Positions 1 through 7,438 of a stretch of 17,560 nucleotides of DNA are shown here, piece by piece (position 1 is the first letter of the stretch; every line of letters starts with the position of its first letter). The position numbers and the translations under genes were made by a program. This DNA comes from DATKKK01 sp035542975 (GTDB taxonomy: Archaea; Thermoproteota; Bathyarchaeia; Bathyarchaeales; Bathycorpusculaceae): the NCBI GenBank assembly GCA_035542975.1, contig DATKKK010000101.1, positions 1-17,560 of the forward strand, read 5' to 3'. The notes beneath the pieces were generated by a model. It did not search any database, was not told where the DNA came from, and saw nothing but the letters and a program-made list of their open reading frames with translations.

Positions 1-1028
1 TCTACTCAGGAAGAGGCGCATTGGAAGCGTTAGGCTCAAACGTAAAAGTCCTGCCAGGCGACGTAGCCTTCAGATGCAACTTCGCAACCACCAACCAAAA
101 CCAAACAGTCATGGACCGCCGAGCAGGCAGAATCGAGAACAAAGACGCCGCAAAACTCGCCGAAAGCCTCAGCAAAATCAAACTAAAAACCGCAAACGCC
201 AGATTCCTCTTCAAGAACACCATCCAACACCGCGCCGTCCTAGTAATCCGCGGACCTAGGCTGTCAGCAAACGTGAGCGACTCCGACCCAGGCACAGTCG
301 GCGAAAAAGTCGCAGAAACCAAACCCCTAGACAACAGCTCTGAAGCTAAGCTTACTGCTAGAATAGTTAACACTCTCTTGCACGAATTTCACAAAATCTT
401 AGCAGACCACCCCGTTAATGAAGAGAGAACCAAACGCGGGTTACCGCCTGCAAACGTGATTCTTTGCCGGGGTGCAGGAACTCTTCCAAACGTGAAACCT
501 CTCTCGCAAATCTATGGTATTAAGGCTACTTGTGTGGCTGCCACGCCACTTGTTAGAGGCGTCTGCAAAACCGTCGGCATGAAAGTCGTTGATGTAAAAG
601 GCGCTACAGGAACTCCTCAAACCAACTACCTGGCTAAGGCACGCGCCACCGTTCAAGCATTAAAGAACAGCGACTTCGTGCTCCTGCATATAAAAGCCAC
701 TGACGTTGCAAGCCACGACGGCAAAGCCAAACAGAAGGTCGAAGTGATCGAAAAAGTTGACGGCATGCTAGGCTACCTGCTCGACCACGTTGACTTGGAT
801 TCGACTTATCTGGCGGTTACCGCCGACCACACCACTTCCTCAGCCACTGGAAACCATGAAGGCGACCCTGTCCCGATAGCCATCACCGGACCATACGTTC
901 GACGCGACTCTGTAAACGAGTATGGTGAACGGTCTTGCGCTGAAGGCGGGCTCAACAGGATAAAAGGTGTGGATTTAATGCCTGTTCTGATGAATTTGCT
1001 CGGTAAAACGGGCAAGTTTGGAGCTTAA
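1..1028 (+). CDS. apgM: 2,3-bisphosphoglycerate-independent phosphoglycerate mutase, archaeal type (5' partial)
   Basis: Interconverts 3- and 2-phosphoglycerate in glycolysis/gluconeogenesis as a cytosolic, metal-dependent enzyme of the alkaline phosphatase superfamily. The frame is open from the left edge: codons 3-20 read YSGRGA and join the stretch at 21 onward (LEALGSNVKV, then PGDVAFRCNFAT and DRRAGRI), which is characteristic of ApgM. TTG 21 is therefore an internal leucine and the true start lies outside. About 340 residues are present; family members are usually just over 400, so roughly 60-80 N-terminal residues with the nucleophile region are missing. Metal-site motifs are visible: HIKATDVASHDG (from nt 687) and ADHTTSSATGNHEGDP (from nt 822). 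The 3' end lies 5 nt before the MFS gene, implying co-transcription. Codons before about nt 340 end mostly in A or C; later ones use T and G freely. Confidence 0.93.
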   Translation, partial: YSGRGALEALGSNVKVLPGDVAFRCNFATTNQNQTVMDRRAGRIENKDAAKLAESLSKIKLKTANARFLFKNTIQHRAVLVIRGPRLSANVSDSDPGTVGEKVAETKPLDNSSEAKLTARIVNTLLHEFHKILADHPVNEERTKRGLPPANVILCRGAGTLPNVKPLSQIYGIKATCVAATPLVRGVCKTVGMKVVDVKGATGTPQTNYLAKARATVQALKNSDFVLLHIKATDVASHDGKAKQKVEVIEKVDGMLGYLLDHVDLDSTYLAVTADHTTSSATGNHEGDPVPIAITGPYVRRDSVNEYGERSCAEGGLNRIKGVDLMPVLMNLLGKTGKFGA

Positions 1029-1033
1029 AAGGC

Positions 1034-2242
1034 ATGAGCGGCAGTTCAAGTTCTGCTGCCGAGGTCTCTCATGGCAGACTATTTATTCTCTCATTGGTTA
1101 TTGCTTCGTTCGCCATCAACACTGCGGGAATTTTGGTAACACTCATGCTAAAGGACATAGGGCTCACGTTTGGATATCCAGTAGGCGTCATGGGACAGAT
1201 CAGTACAGCTTCTTCTGTCGTCGCGGTCGTGTTTGCCCTGATAATGGGTTTCTTAAGCGTGCGGTTCAGACACAAATCATTGCTACTCGTGGGTATATTA
1301 TCTCTCAACGTGTCGGCTTTAGGTTGTGCCTTAGCTCCGGATTTCAATTCGATGCTTGTGTCATACGCTTTAAGCGGAGTTGCTCTAGCCATGGTTTCGC
1401 CGATGGTGTATGTTATGATAGGTGAGTATCTGCCGCTGGAGAAAAGAGCGGGCGCGATCAGTGGAGTCGTTGCTACTGGTTCTTTTGCATTTTTCATCGG
1501 AGCCCCGGTCATCGCGCTGATAGCAGGTTATTGGGGTTGGCGTGCAGTTCTTCCTTTGTTCGTGATACCTGTTGCGCTTGCAGGTCTCTTGACGGCTTTT
1601 CTGGGCGCGCCATCAAAATCGGTTAACACTCAACATCCAACAGGTCGAGAAACTTATGTTGAAAGCTTTAAGGTGGTCTTGTCGAACAGGTCTGCCACTG
1701 CTTGTTTGGCTGGCGATGTTCTCCGCTCGGCACAGTTTGCAGCGATCTTGTATTATTCAATATCGTTTTTCAGAGACGATAAGGGATTCGCAGTATCGAT
1801 AGAGTTTGCAACGGTCATACTCCTAATAGCCGCTTTAGCCTACACTCTAGGCAGTTTGGCAAGCGGTTGGCTCGTGAACAGGTTTGGTAGAAAAAGTTCA
1901 ACGATTCTCACTGCCCTATTGGCAGGCGTTTTCACGATCTCATACGCCTACACCCCTAACTTCTGGCTATCTTTCGCGTTAGTCTTCATTGCAAGCTGGT
2001 TTTCTGGGATGGTGACTTCCGCAGCAAACACTCTGGCTCTCGAACAGATTCCAACGTTCCGCGGCACAATGATGTCGATCGATTCAGCAGCCGCCAATTC
2101 GGGTTCAGCGCTTGGCGCTGCTGTAGGAGGGCTTGCGCTTCTCTCATTAGGTTATGAGGGCTTGAGTTTGGTTCTTGGAATGATGGGCATTATCGCAGCT
2201 ATAATCTACTATTTGCTAACAACCGATCCATGCAAAAGATGA
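1034..2242 (+). CDS. Major facilitator superfamily (MFS) transporter
   Basis: Secondary transporter of the cytoplasmic membrane; substrate unknown. The 402-residue product has about twelve hydrophobic segments, the usual size and topology for an MFS permease. A degenerate motif A lies after the second helix (GFLSVRFRHK, residues 72-81) and a clearer copy in the second half (GWLVNRFGRK, residues 278-287), as expected of two related six-helix halves. A hydrophilic central loop falls at about residues 192-212. The ATG at 1034 has GGAG at 1020-1023 and follows the apgM stop by 5 nt, so it probably shares that transcript. The glycolytic neighbour does not identify the substrate. COG2814-type sugar/drug permeases are the nearest general description; family call firm, function open. 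Confidence 0.88.
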   Translation: MSGSSSSAAEVSHGRLFILSLVIASFAINTAGILVTLMLKDIGLTFGYPVGVMGQISTASSVVAVVFALIMGFLSVRFRHKSLLLVGILSLNVSALGCALAPDFNSMLVSYALSGVALAMVSPMVYVMIGEYLPLEKRAGAISGVVATGSFAFFIGAPVIALIAGYWGWRAVLPLFVIPVALAGLLTAFLGAPSKSVNTQHPTGRETYVESFKVVLSNRSATACLAGDVLRSAQFAAILYYSISFFRDDKGFAVSIEFATVILLIAALAYTLGSLASGWLVNRFGRKSSTILTALLAGVFTISYAYTPNFWLSFALVFIASWFSGMVTSAANTLALEQIPTFRGTMMSIDSAAANSGSALGAAVGGLALLSLGYEGLSLVLGMMGIIAAIIYYLLTTDPCKR

Positions 2243-2344
2243 TCAAGCCCATGTGCAACGTCGAAACAAACAGAGTCATCATATTCCTTCGTGCGATATG
2301 TTGAATAAGCTGAACGAGAGCGGTTCTAGTCGCAGGAAACACAA

Positions 2345-3256
2345 TTGAACTCAAATGACGCTTCAAGATACAAGAAACAAACCATAGTATTCGACGAATC
2401 AGGTCTAGAAGCATCGCTTAACTACCTGCGGAACAGGTCTGACGAAAACCTCAAAAAACTGCTCTCTGCATCTGGAAACAAGCTCGCATACGATCATAAT
2501 TCTTGGTCCTCCTTCTCCTCTAAAGCGACCATCGAAGAGTTTTGGTCTGCTCAACTGTCCAAATTCACATGGAGTCCAGAGCTGGAGCGAAGCATAGTCG
2601 CTGTTAAAACATACTTGCTTAGACAGGAGAAAACGAAATGGTTGAATGAGGTGCTTGGATATCTTCCCGAAGGGCATGTCTTCAACACAGTGGTTTATCT
2701 CAATATGGGCTATGACGACATAGTCTTTGGCGAAAACGTCGCTCTAAACCTGAACTCTCAAAAATTCTTTTTGGACAACCGTGAATCGGTTTATTATTTG
2801 ATCCATGAGCTTGCTCACGCTGGCTACGTAAGATATCATCCTCTACCTGACCTCTCGAACATAAGAACCAGCAAAGAACTGCTTAGCATCGTCAAATATC
2901 TGACTCACCTTGAAGGGATGGGCGTCATAAGCGCCCTGAAGCTTAGGCTCTCTGAAGGCGGGCTTAATGACAACGATTACAAAGTACTACTGAACGAAAC
3001 AGAGAGGATAAGGAGAGTCAACCGTTACTTCAAAATAATTAATAGTATTGAAAGAAGTCTGGATGAAAAAGTGGGCAAAAACGGCTTTCAAATACCTGAA
3101 GAAATGAGCGGAAGAGAAACTCGACTCTGGTACATCACGGGCTGTCATATGGCTCAGGAAATCGAGAAACACCACGGCGTAGAAACTCTGAGAAGGCTCG
3201 TGGAACGGGGAAGCGAAGCCTTCTTCGACGCATACTTAGAGCTTACAAATCGTTAG
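2345..3256 (+). CDS. Predicted zinc metallopeptidase-like protein (HExxH...E)
   Basis: A 303-residue soluble protein with a candidate zinc site: HELAH at residues 154-158 (in YLIHELAHAGY) and a downstream glutamate in THLEGMGV (E190), the HExxH plus E arrangement of gluzincin-type peptidases. A later helix-like ITGCHMAQEIEKHH (residues 264-277) resembles the C-terminal helix of such folds. No signal peptide or membrane helix is seen, so it should act in the cytosol. It recalls uncharacterised DUF2268/DUF5700-like predicted peptidases, but I cannot place it in a named family. The start is TTG 2345: an in-frame TAG sits at 2327-2329, no in-frame ATG occurs before about residue 121, and AGGA at 2334-2337 is 7 nt upstream. 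The gene is 102 nt after the MFS stop and ends 6 nt from the convergent COG3199 stop. Proteolysis is inferred from the motif only. Confidence 0.72.
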   Translation: MNSNDASRYKKQTIVFDESGLEASLNYLRNRSDENLKKLLSASGNKLAYDHNSWSSFSSKATIEEFWSAQLSKFTWSPELERSIVAVKTYLLRQEKTKWLNEVLGYLPEGHVFNTVVYLNMGYDDIVFGENVALNLNSQKFFLDNRESVYYLIHELAHAGYVRYHPLPDLSNIRTSKELLSIVKYLTHLEGMGVISALKLRLSEGGLNDNDYKVLLNETERIRRVNRYFKIINSIERSLDEKVGKNGFQIPEEMSGRETRLWYITGCHMAQEIEKHHGVETLRRLVERGSEAFFDAYLELTNR

Positions 3257-3262
3257 AGTCTC

Positions 3263-4381
3263 TCACTGAACGTTTACGAGTCGCCATTCTCGGTAATCCG
3301 TAACCACCTTAACGTAACCTCTAAGCATGCCATCCACTTCCGCATTGCCTGTATCCACTCTTAGAACGTTTCCTTCGATGCTCTGAAGTTTGCTCTTGGT
3401 GGCGGCAACAACTATGTGTTCCTTGCCTGCACGCTTGATTATTTCGGGACTTATCTGTTGATTTCCTCTTCCCAGGAGGATTCCTTGATGCCCTATCGGC
3501 GAAAGAACGATCCAAGTGTTCCCCCAATCTTCAACAATGTTCAAGATTCTCTTCTCGTCCACGTCAAGCAGTACCTTGCCTTTTCTGTAAACGTCTACGC
3601 CTAACACGGTTTTCTTTACACCCAACTGTTCAGCAACGCATTCAACAGTGGTTCCAGGACCAAGAATAAGCGTTGCATCAAATTGCATTTCTTCGATTAT
3701 GAATCGTGCAATCGCCCTTTGGTTATCCTTTTCGTCGACTGTCTCTGGGCTTACTTGCTTGCTGCCTTGAACGTGCATCGGTATGAAGGGGGTTTTGAGA
3801 AAACCATAGAGCTTCACTGCAAAGGTGTCGCTTCGGATAGCCGTTTCATCCGCATCCATAACTTCGAACTCTGCAACCTCAGCTTTTTTCTGAGCGAAAG
3901 CCAAAATAACATCCACTGCATCGGCTACACTGATTGCAAAGACACCGCTGTACATTTTCACTCCTGACGGAACACCTATAACAGGCAGTGTATCCGAGCC
4001 TTGTATTGCGTCAAAAACATCTTTGGCTGTGCCGTCTCCGCCTACAAAAACAATCAAATCAACTTTTGCTGCCCTTAGAAGCTTCACAGCAATCTTCGTG
4101 TCTTCAGCCGTTGTTTCTCGTCTGATTCGCATGGATAAAACCTGAGCTGAGAAGCCCGCAGCCTTTGCTTCTTCTTCTCCCATGATTTCTGGGCATGTTA
4201 AAACCTCGATGTTCACTGTTGCCATGTTATCTTTCAGTTTTTGCAGGAATTCCGTGGCTTTTTTTGGTGCTACGGGTTTGGCTCCTCGTCTTATGGCTTC
4301 TTTTAGGATGTAGTCTGTTCCTTTCAGGCCTACTTTGCCGCCCATGCCTGCTATGGGGTTGACGATGAAGCCCATCTTCAT
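3263..4381 (-). CDS. ATP-NAD kinase-like protein, COG3199 family
   Basis: Member of the NAD-kinase/diacylglycerol-kinase fold. The N-terminus reads MKMGFIVNPIAGMGG and residues 114-118 carry GGDGT, the nucleotide-binding signature, followed by PVIGVPSGVKMYSG. The 372-residue length fits archaeal COG3199 proteins, which are longer than classical NAD kinase. NAD phosphorylation is known for the superfamily; the substrate of this branch, often annotated ATP-NAD/AcoX kinase, is less certain. ATG 4381 is preferred because it begins the conserved strand directly. An in-frame TTG at 4399 would add six residues but lies only about 20 nt from the TATA box, too close for normal initiation. No Shine-Dalgarno is seen. 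DUF3795 lies upstream on the same strand, but the promoter-like box suggests independent transcription. Codons at its 5' end are A/C-ending. Confidence 0.85.
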   Translation of the reverse strand: MKMGFIVNPIAGMGGKVGLKGTDYILKEAIRRGAKPVAPKKATEFLQKLKDNMATVNIEVLTCPEIMGEEEAKAAGFSAQVLSMRIRRETTAEDTKIAVKLLRAAKVDLIVFVGGDGTAKDVFDAIQGSDTLPVIGVPSGVKMYSGVFAISVADAVDVILAFAQKKAEVAEFEVMDADETAIRSDTFAVKLYGFLKTPFIPMHVQGSKQVSPETVDEKDNQRAIARFIIEEMQFDATLILGPGTTVECVAEQLGVKKTVLGVDVYRKGKVLLDVDEKRILNIVEDWGNTWIVLSPIGHQGILLGRGNQQISPEIIKRAGKEHIVVAATKSKLQSIEGNVLRVDTGNAEVDGMLRGYVKVVTDYREWRLVNVQ

Positions 4382-4414
4382 GTTTTCATCTGGAGACAAA
4401 TTCGGATCATGTTA

Positions 4415-4432
4415 GCTATATACTATTCTTTC
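4415..4432 (-). promoter_or_regulatory. BRE/TATA box upstream of the COG3199 gene
   Basis: On the minus strand this reads GAAAGAATAGTATATAGC: a purine-rich BRE-like stretch followed by TATATA (4417-4422). A start site about 26 nt downstream would fall near 4394, giving a leader of roughly a dozen nt to ATG 4381. It overlaps the stop codon of the DUF3795 gene. Confidence 0.55.
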
Positions 4433-4880
4433 AAGTTTGTTTATGCAAAGTGCAGTTAGGTTTTTCAAGTTGCTTCTTTATCCAACTTTCCAACCCTAGC
4501 TTTTTCATCTCGTTAAGAGTTTCGATGCGTTTCGGAAACTTTTCAAGCGTACCGCATGGAAATTGACCACATTCGTAACAGAAACGAACCTTCTTGTCAA
4601 CGCAACATTTTCGAATCGGGCATTCTCCCCAACCTCCACTGCCCTTGCAAGCTCCAACACAGGGAGACATCTCGTTATACAACCATTCAAGTCCTTTGGC
4701 AAAATTCTCGAAATCAAAAGCCTTAGTGCTATCAGCGAATAGCTTGAGTTCGCCATGTCTCTTCACGATATCCAGCAGTTGCCCAGCTGAGTCTCTGATT
4801 TTTCCAGTAAAATAGTCGCATGACCTGCAATAAATGCCGCAGTAGGCAACAAGCTCGCTTTCTTTCACATAATCAGCCAT
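4431..4880 (-). CDS. Cys-rich DUF3795 family protein
   Basis: A 149-residue cytosolic protein with the DUF3795 opening signature YCGIYCRSCDYFTG (C14, C18, C21) and further cysteines at C74, C78, C87, C92, C93, C101, C104, C109 and C143. Such density suggests zinc or Fe-S binding, but no function is established for the family. Hydrophobic helices are absent. ATG 4880 is chosen because the preceding GTG (4889) adds only three residues and neither start has a convincing Shine-Dalgarno. A TATA-like element at 4921-4938 would place the transcript start near 4900. It lies 50 nt upstream of the COG3199 gene on the same strand, a neighbour rather than a proven partner. The family call is good and the role unknown. 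Confidence 0.85.
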   Translation of the reverse strand: MADYVKESELVAYCGIYCRSCDYFTGKIRDSAGQLLDIVKRHGELKLFADSTKAFDFENFAKGLEWLYNEMSPCVGACKGSGGWGECPIRKCCVDKKVRFCYECGQFPCGTLEKFPKRIETLNEMKKLGLESWIKKQLEKPNCTLHKQT

Positions 4881-4920
4881 TCGCCGCACTCTCTCAAGTG
4901 CTTACAGTGTTAACAATCCT

Positions 4921-4938
4921 AATAAAATTTGGTTCAGT
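4921..4938 (-). promoter_or_regulatory. TATA-like box upstream of the DUF3795 gene
   Basis: The minus strand reads GAACCAAATTTTATT: an ACCAAA BRE-like segment followed by TTTTATT. The spacing predicts a start near 4900 and a leader of about 20 nt to ATG 4880. Assigned by pattern and distance only. Confidence 0.4.
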
Positions 4939-4956
4939 TCTACTAACTAATTCAAC

Positions 4957-4966
4957 CTATAAATAG
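4957..4966 (+). promoter_or_regulatory. TATA box CTATAAATAG (upstream promoter candidate)
   Basis: A near-perfect archaeal TATA sequence about 165 nt before the threonine dehydrogenase start. It is nearly palindromic, so it could serve either strand. On the plus strand, a start about 26 nt downstream would give a long leader or a short separate RNA containing T6 (near 5003-5008) and T5 tracts. I see no recognisable riboswitch or C/D-box motif in that region. Confidence 0.35.
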
Positions 4967-5056
4967 GGGGAGGTAGGTAGCCCTAGAGCAAGGTCTCTTA
5001 CGTTTTTTCGGTTTAGTTTTTCTCTGAGAGTATGCAAATGCGCGGTTTTCCTCCTA

Positions 5057-5070
5057 AATTCTTATATTTC
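5057..5070 (+). promoter_or_regulatory. Proximal TATA box of the threonine-degradation operon
   Basis: TTATATTT at 5062-5069, preceded by CTAAATTC, sits 61 nt before ATG 5127. A start near 5092 would give a leader of about 35 nt to ATG 5127, or 20 nt to ATG 5112. It is the best-placed promoter for the two-gene operon. Confidence 0.5.
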
Positions 5071-5126
5071 AAACCTTTCCACACCGTTCCTACAACAACG
5101 AGGCTATCCTAATGACAGGAAAAACG

Positions 5127-6077
5127 ATGAAAAAAATATTGGTCACAGGAGCCACAGGTCAAATCGGCTCCGAATTAACCGTAGCACTGCGAAAGAAGTA
5201 TGGTCGTGACAACGTTATCGCGGTCGGACATAAAAAACAGCCCAGCGAAGCGTTGCTCAAATCTGGTCCATTCGAGTTTGTTGACTTGGCAGACAAGAAA
5301 AACGCTGAAAAAATCGTGGAAAAACACGGCGTTGACACAATCTATCATCTGGCGGCTGTGCTCTCAGCCACTGGCGAGCAGAACCCGCAGCTTGCTTGGG
5401 ACGTAAACATGGGCAGCTTATACAACATTCTTGAAATCGCACGCGAACACCAACTGACCCGAGTCTTCTGGCCAAGCTCAATCGCCGTCTTCGGACCCAC
5501 AGCACCTCGAAAAAACACGCCGCAAGAAACCATCCTGCTTCCCAAAACGATGTATGGCGTTTCAAAAGTGGCAGGCGAATTACTATGCAACTACTACTTC
5601 ATCCGTTTTGGCTTAGACGTTCGAGGCGTCCGTTATCCAGGAATCATAAGCAGCGAAACTCTTCCGAGTGGAGGCACGACAGATTACGCTGTGGCGATTT
5701 TTTATGAAGCCATAAAACATAAGCGGTACACTTGTTTTGTGAGAGAGGACACGGTTTTACCGATGATGCACATGCCTGACTGCATAAAATCAACGATGGA
5801 CTTGATGGAAGCAGACCCTGCAAAAGTCAAGCGCCATGACAGTTACAACGTGGCTGGAATGAGCTTCTCAGCTGGCGAGCTAGCGGCTGAAATCAAAAAG
5901 TATATTCCCGACTTTAAATGCGAATACAAGCCTGACTTCAGACAAGCTATTGCTGATTCGTGGCCAATGTCAATAGACGACAGCGTAGCCCGCAAAGATT
6001 GGGGTTGGAAGCCTGACTTTAATTTAGCTGCCATGACGAAGGACATGATGGAGAAACTGACAAAGAAACTTGCCTAG
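5127..6077 (+). CDS. tdh: L-threonine 3-dehydrogenase, SDR (NAD-dependent epimerase-like) type
   Basis: Oxidises L-threonine to 2-amino-3-ketobutyrate with NAD+, the first step of threonine cleavage. This is the short-chain-dehydrogenase type, not the zinc alcohol-dehydrogenase type. The Rossmann motif GATGQIG is at residues 8-14 of the 316-residue product; a catalytic Ser is in PSSIAVFGPT (S117/S118) and the YxxxK pair is Y143/K147 in TMYGVSKVAGE. Family-typical stretches include DVRGVRYPGIIS, GGTTDYAV, LPMMHMPD, SYNVAGMSF, PDFRQAIADSWP and DDSVARKDWGWKPD. Length is normal. ATG 5127 has AGGA nearby and begins directly with MKKILVTGATG; ATG 5112 would add five residues without a ribosome site. 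The next gene encodes the second pathway enzyme, which supports the assignment strongly. Confidence 0.93.
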   Translation: MKKILVTGATGQIGSELTVALRKKYGRDNVIAVGHKKQPSEALLKSGPFEFVDLADKKNAEKIVEKHGVDTIYHLAAVLSATGEQNPQLAWDVNMGSLYNILEIAREHQLTRVFWPSSIAVFGPTAPRKNTPQETILLPKTMYGVSKVAGELLCNYYFIRFGLDVRGVRYPGIISSETLPSGGTTDYAVAIFYEAIKHKRYTCFVREDTVLPMMHMPDCIKSTMDLMEADPAKVKRHDSYNVAGMSFSAGELAAEIKKYIPDFKCEYKPDFRQAIADSWPMSIDDSVARKDWGWKPDFNLAAMTKDMMEKLTKKLA

Positions 6078-6137
6078 ACAGCTGGAAAGAGTTAATAGAA
6101 TGACTGAGAAGATAGGCAAAAAAGAGGTATGAGAAAC

Positions 6138-7331
6138 ATGCGTAATCCAACAGCATTCTTACGCGAAGAATATGAAGAATTAGTCAAAAGCGAACTTGAC
6201 TGGAAACTCAGAATCTTGCAGGGTCCAAGCACGCCATGGTGCAACGTAGACGGAAAAAAAGTCTTGATGTTCTGCTCCAACAACTATCTAGGCTTAAGCA
6301 ATCATCCACGATTGAAAGAAGCCGCCATAAAAGCCGTTCAAACCCACGGCGCAGGTTCAGGCTCCGTTCGCCCCATCGCTGGAACCATGGACATACACAT
6401 GGAACTTGAAAAACGTTTGGCAAGGTTCAAGAATGCAGACGCCTCACTTGTTTACCAAACGGGCTTCGCAGCCAACGCAGGACTGATTCCGCAACTAGCT
6501 GGCAAGGAAGACCTGATAATAAGCGATGAGCTCAACCACGGTAGCATAATCGACGGCGTCAGGTTATCACACGCAGAAAGAGCCGTCTACAAGCATTCAG
6601 ACGTACAAGACTTGCATCGCGTTCTTGAAGAGGCAGAGAAGCATTCGCCACTGTACAGACGCATCTTGATAATCACTGACGGCGTTTTCTCTATGGACGG
6701 AGACATCGCACCTTTAGACGGCGTAGCCAAAGCCAGTGCAGAACATGGCGCCATGGTTTACGTGGACGACGCTCACGGCGAAGGTGTTTTAGGCGAAGGT
6801 GGAAGAGGAATTGTTTCGCATTTCAAGCTTAGCCGCGACAAGGTTCAGGTGGAGATGGGTACTTTTTCAAAGGCTTTCGGAGTGGTAGGCGGACACGTTT
6901 CAGGTTCCAGAGATTTAGTCAACTTTGCTTACAATAAATCGCGAACGTGGCTTCTTAGCGGGTCACATCCGCCTGCAGTAGCCGCAGCCTGCTTGGCGGC
7001 TGTCGACGTTCTAGAAAGTGAACCGCAACATGTGCGAACTCTGTGGGAACACACGCGGTACTTCAAGAAAGCCATGAAAGATTTGGGCTTCAACATCGGC
7101 AGGAGCGAAACTCCAATTACGCCCGTCATCGTGGGCGAAAGCAGCGTTGCGAAGAAACTGAGCGCAAGGCTTTTCGATGAAGGCGTGTTTGCACTGCCAA
7201 TCGTGTTTCCGATGGTTGCGCGAGATAAAGCTCGAATCAGAACCATCATGAACGCCGCGCTAAAGCGTGAAGACCTTGACTTTGCTATCGACGCTTTCGA
7301 GAAAATAGGAAAAGAACTTCAAATAATCTAA
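6138..7331 (+). CDS. kbl: Glycine C-acetyltransferase (2-amino-3-ketobutyrate CoA ligase)
   Basis: PLP enzyme of the alpha-oxoamine synthase family that splits 2-amino-3-ketobutyrate with CoA into glycine and acetyl-CoA. Counting from ATG 6129: the substrate loop CSNNYLGLSNHP is near residues 49-60, GSGSVRPIAGT near 76-86, DELNHGSIIDG near 133-143, cofactor-contacting DDAHGEGVLGE (D213, H216), and PLP lysine K248 in GTFSKAFGVVGG. About 400 residues is usual. GAGGT at 6124-6128 abuts ATG 6129 but lies 9 nt from ATG 6138, so ATG 6138 (MRNPTAFLREEYEEL) is preferred. It follows tdh by about 60 nt without an obvious promoter between them, consistent with one operon. 8-amino-7-oxononanoate synthase and serine palmitoyltransferase are close relatives; the tdh neighbour argues for Kbl. 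Confidence 0.94.
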   Translation: MRNPTAFLREEYEELVKSELDWKLRILQGPSTPWCNVDGKKVLMFCSNNYLGLSNHPRLKEAAIKAVQTHGAGSGSVRPIAGTMDIHMELEKRLARFKNADASLVYQTGFAANAGLIPQLAGKEDLIISDELNHGSIIDGVRLSHAERAVYKHSDVQDLHRVLEEAEKHSPLYRRILIITDGVFSMDGDIAPLDGVAKASAEHGAMVYVDDAHGEGVLGEGGRGIVSHFKLSRDKVQVEMGTFSKAFGVVGGHVSGSRDLVNFAYNKSRTWLLSGSHPPAVAAACLAAVDVLESEPQHVRTLWEHTRYFKKAMKDLGFNIGRSETPITPVIVGESSVAKKLSARLFDEGVFALPIVFPMVARDKARIRTIMNAALKREDLDFAIDAFEKIGKELQII

Positions 7332-7336
7332 ATCTC

Positions 7337-7355
7337 TTTTTCCAATTTTCTTTTT
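7337..7355 (+). terminator. Oligo-T termination region after kbl
   Basis: Starting 6 nt after the kbl stop, three T-runs occur in succession (T5, T4, T5). Intrinsic archaeal termination typically uses such T-tracts without a strong hairpin. Confidence 0.55.
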
Positions 7356-7375
7356 ATTGTAAAGTGTCAGTATCC

Positions 7376-7381
7376 AAAAAA
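7376..7381 (-). terminator. T6 tract downstream of the 18-residue-repeat gene
   Basis: A6 on the plus strand gives CCCTTTTTTGG on the minus strand, 58 nt past the stop of the small repeat protein. A second tract, TTCTTTTATC, lies closer to the stop. Plausible terminator in the convergent gap with kbl. Confidence 0.35.
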
Positions 7382-7438
7382 GGGTTTGAGGTTGGTTCGA
7401 TAAAAGAATAATTATGTGTATATTGAAGTTGTGCTTTT

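Noticed and set aside
1018..1425. 135-codon plus-strand frame overlapping the start of the MFS gene
   Set aside because: Out-of-frame shadow of the transporter; composition is Cys/His/Arg-rich and unlike a protein, with no ribosome site, while the MFS frame gives a coherent membrane protein.
2239..2304. 21-codon ORF overlapping the MFS stop as ATGA
   Set aside because: Very short with no ribosome site beyond the MFS coding end; no feature distinguishes it from chance. The metallopeptidase start at 2345 has its own AGGA.
3683..3967. 94-codon plus-strand frame with a Cys-rich product
   Set aside because: Antisense to the COG3199 gene, whose frame contains the GGDGT signature and a conserved N-terminus.
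5257..5590. Antisense frames of 102 and 81 codons opposite tdh
   Set aside because: Shadow frames produced by A/C-rich codons on the sense strand; tdh is unambiguous.
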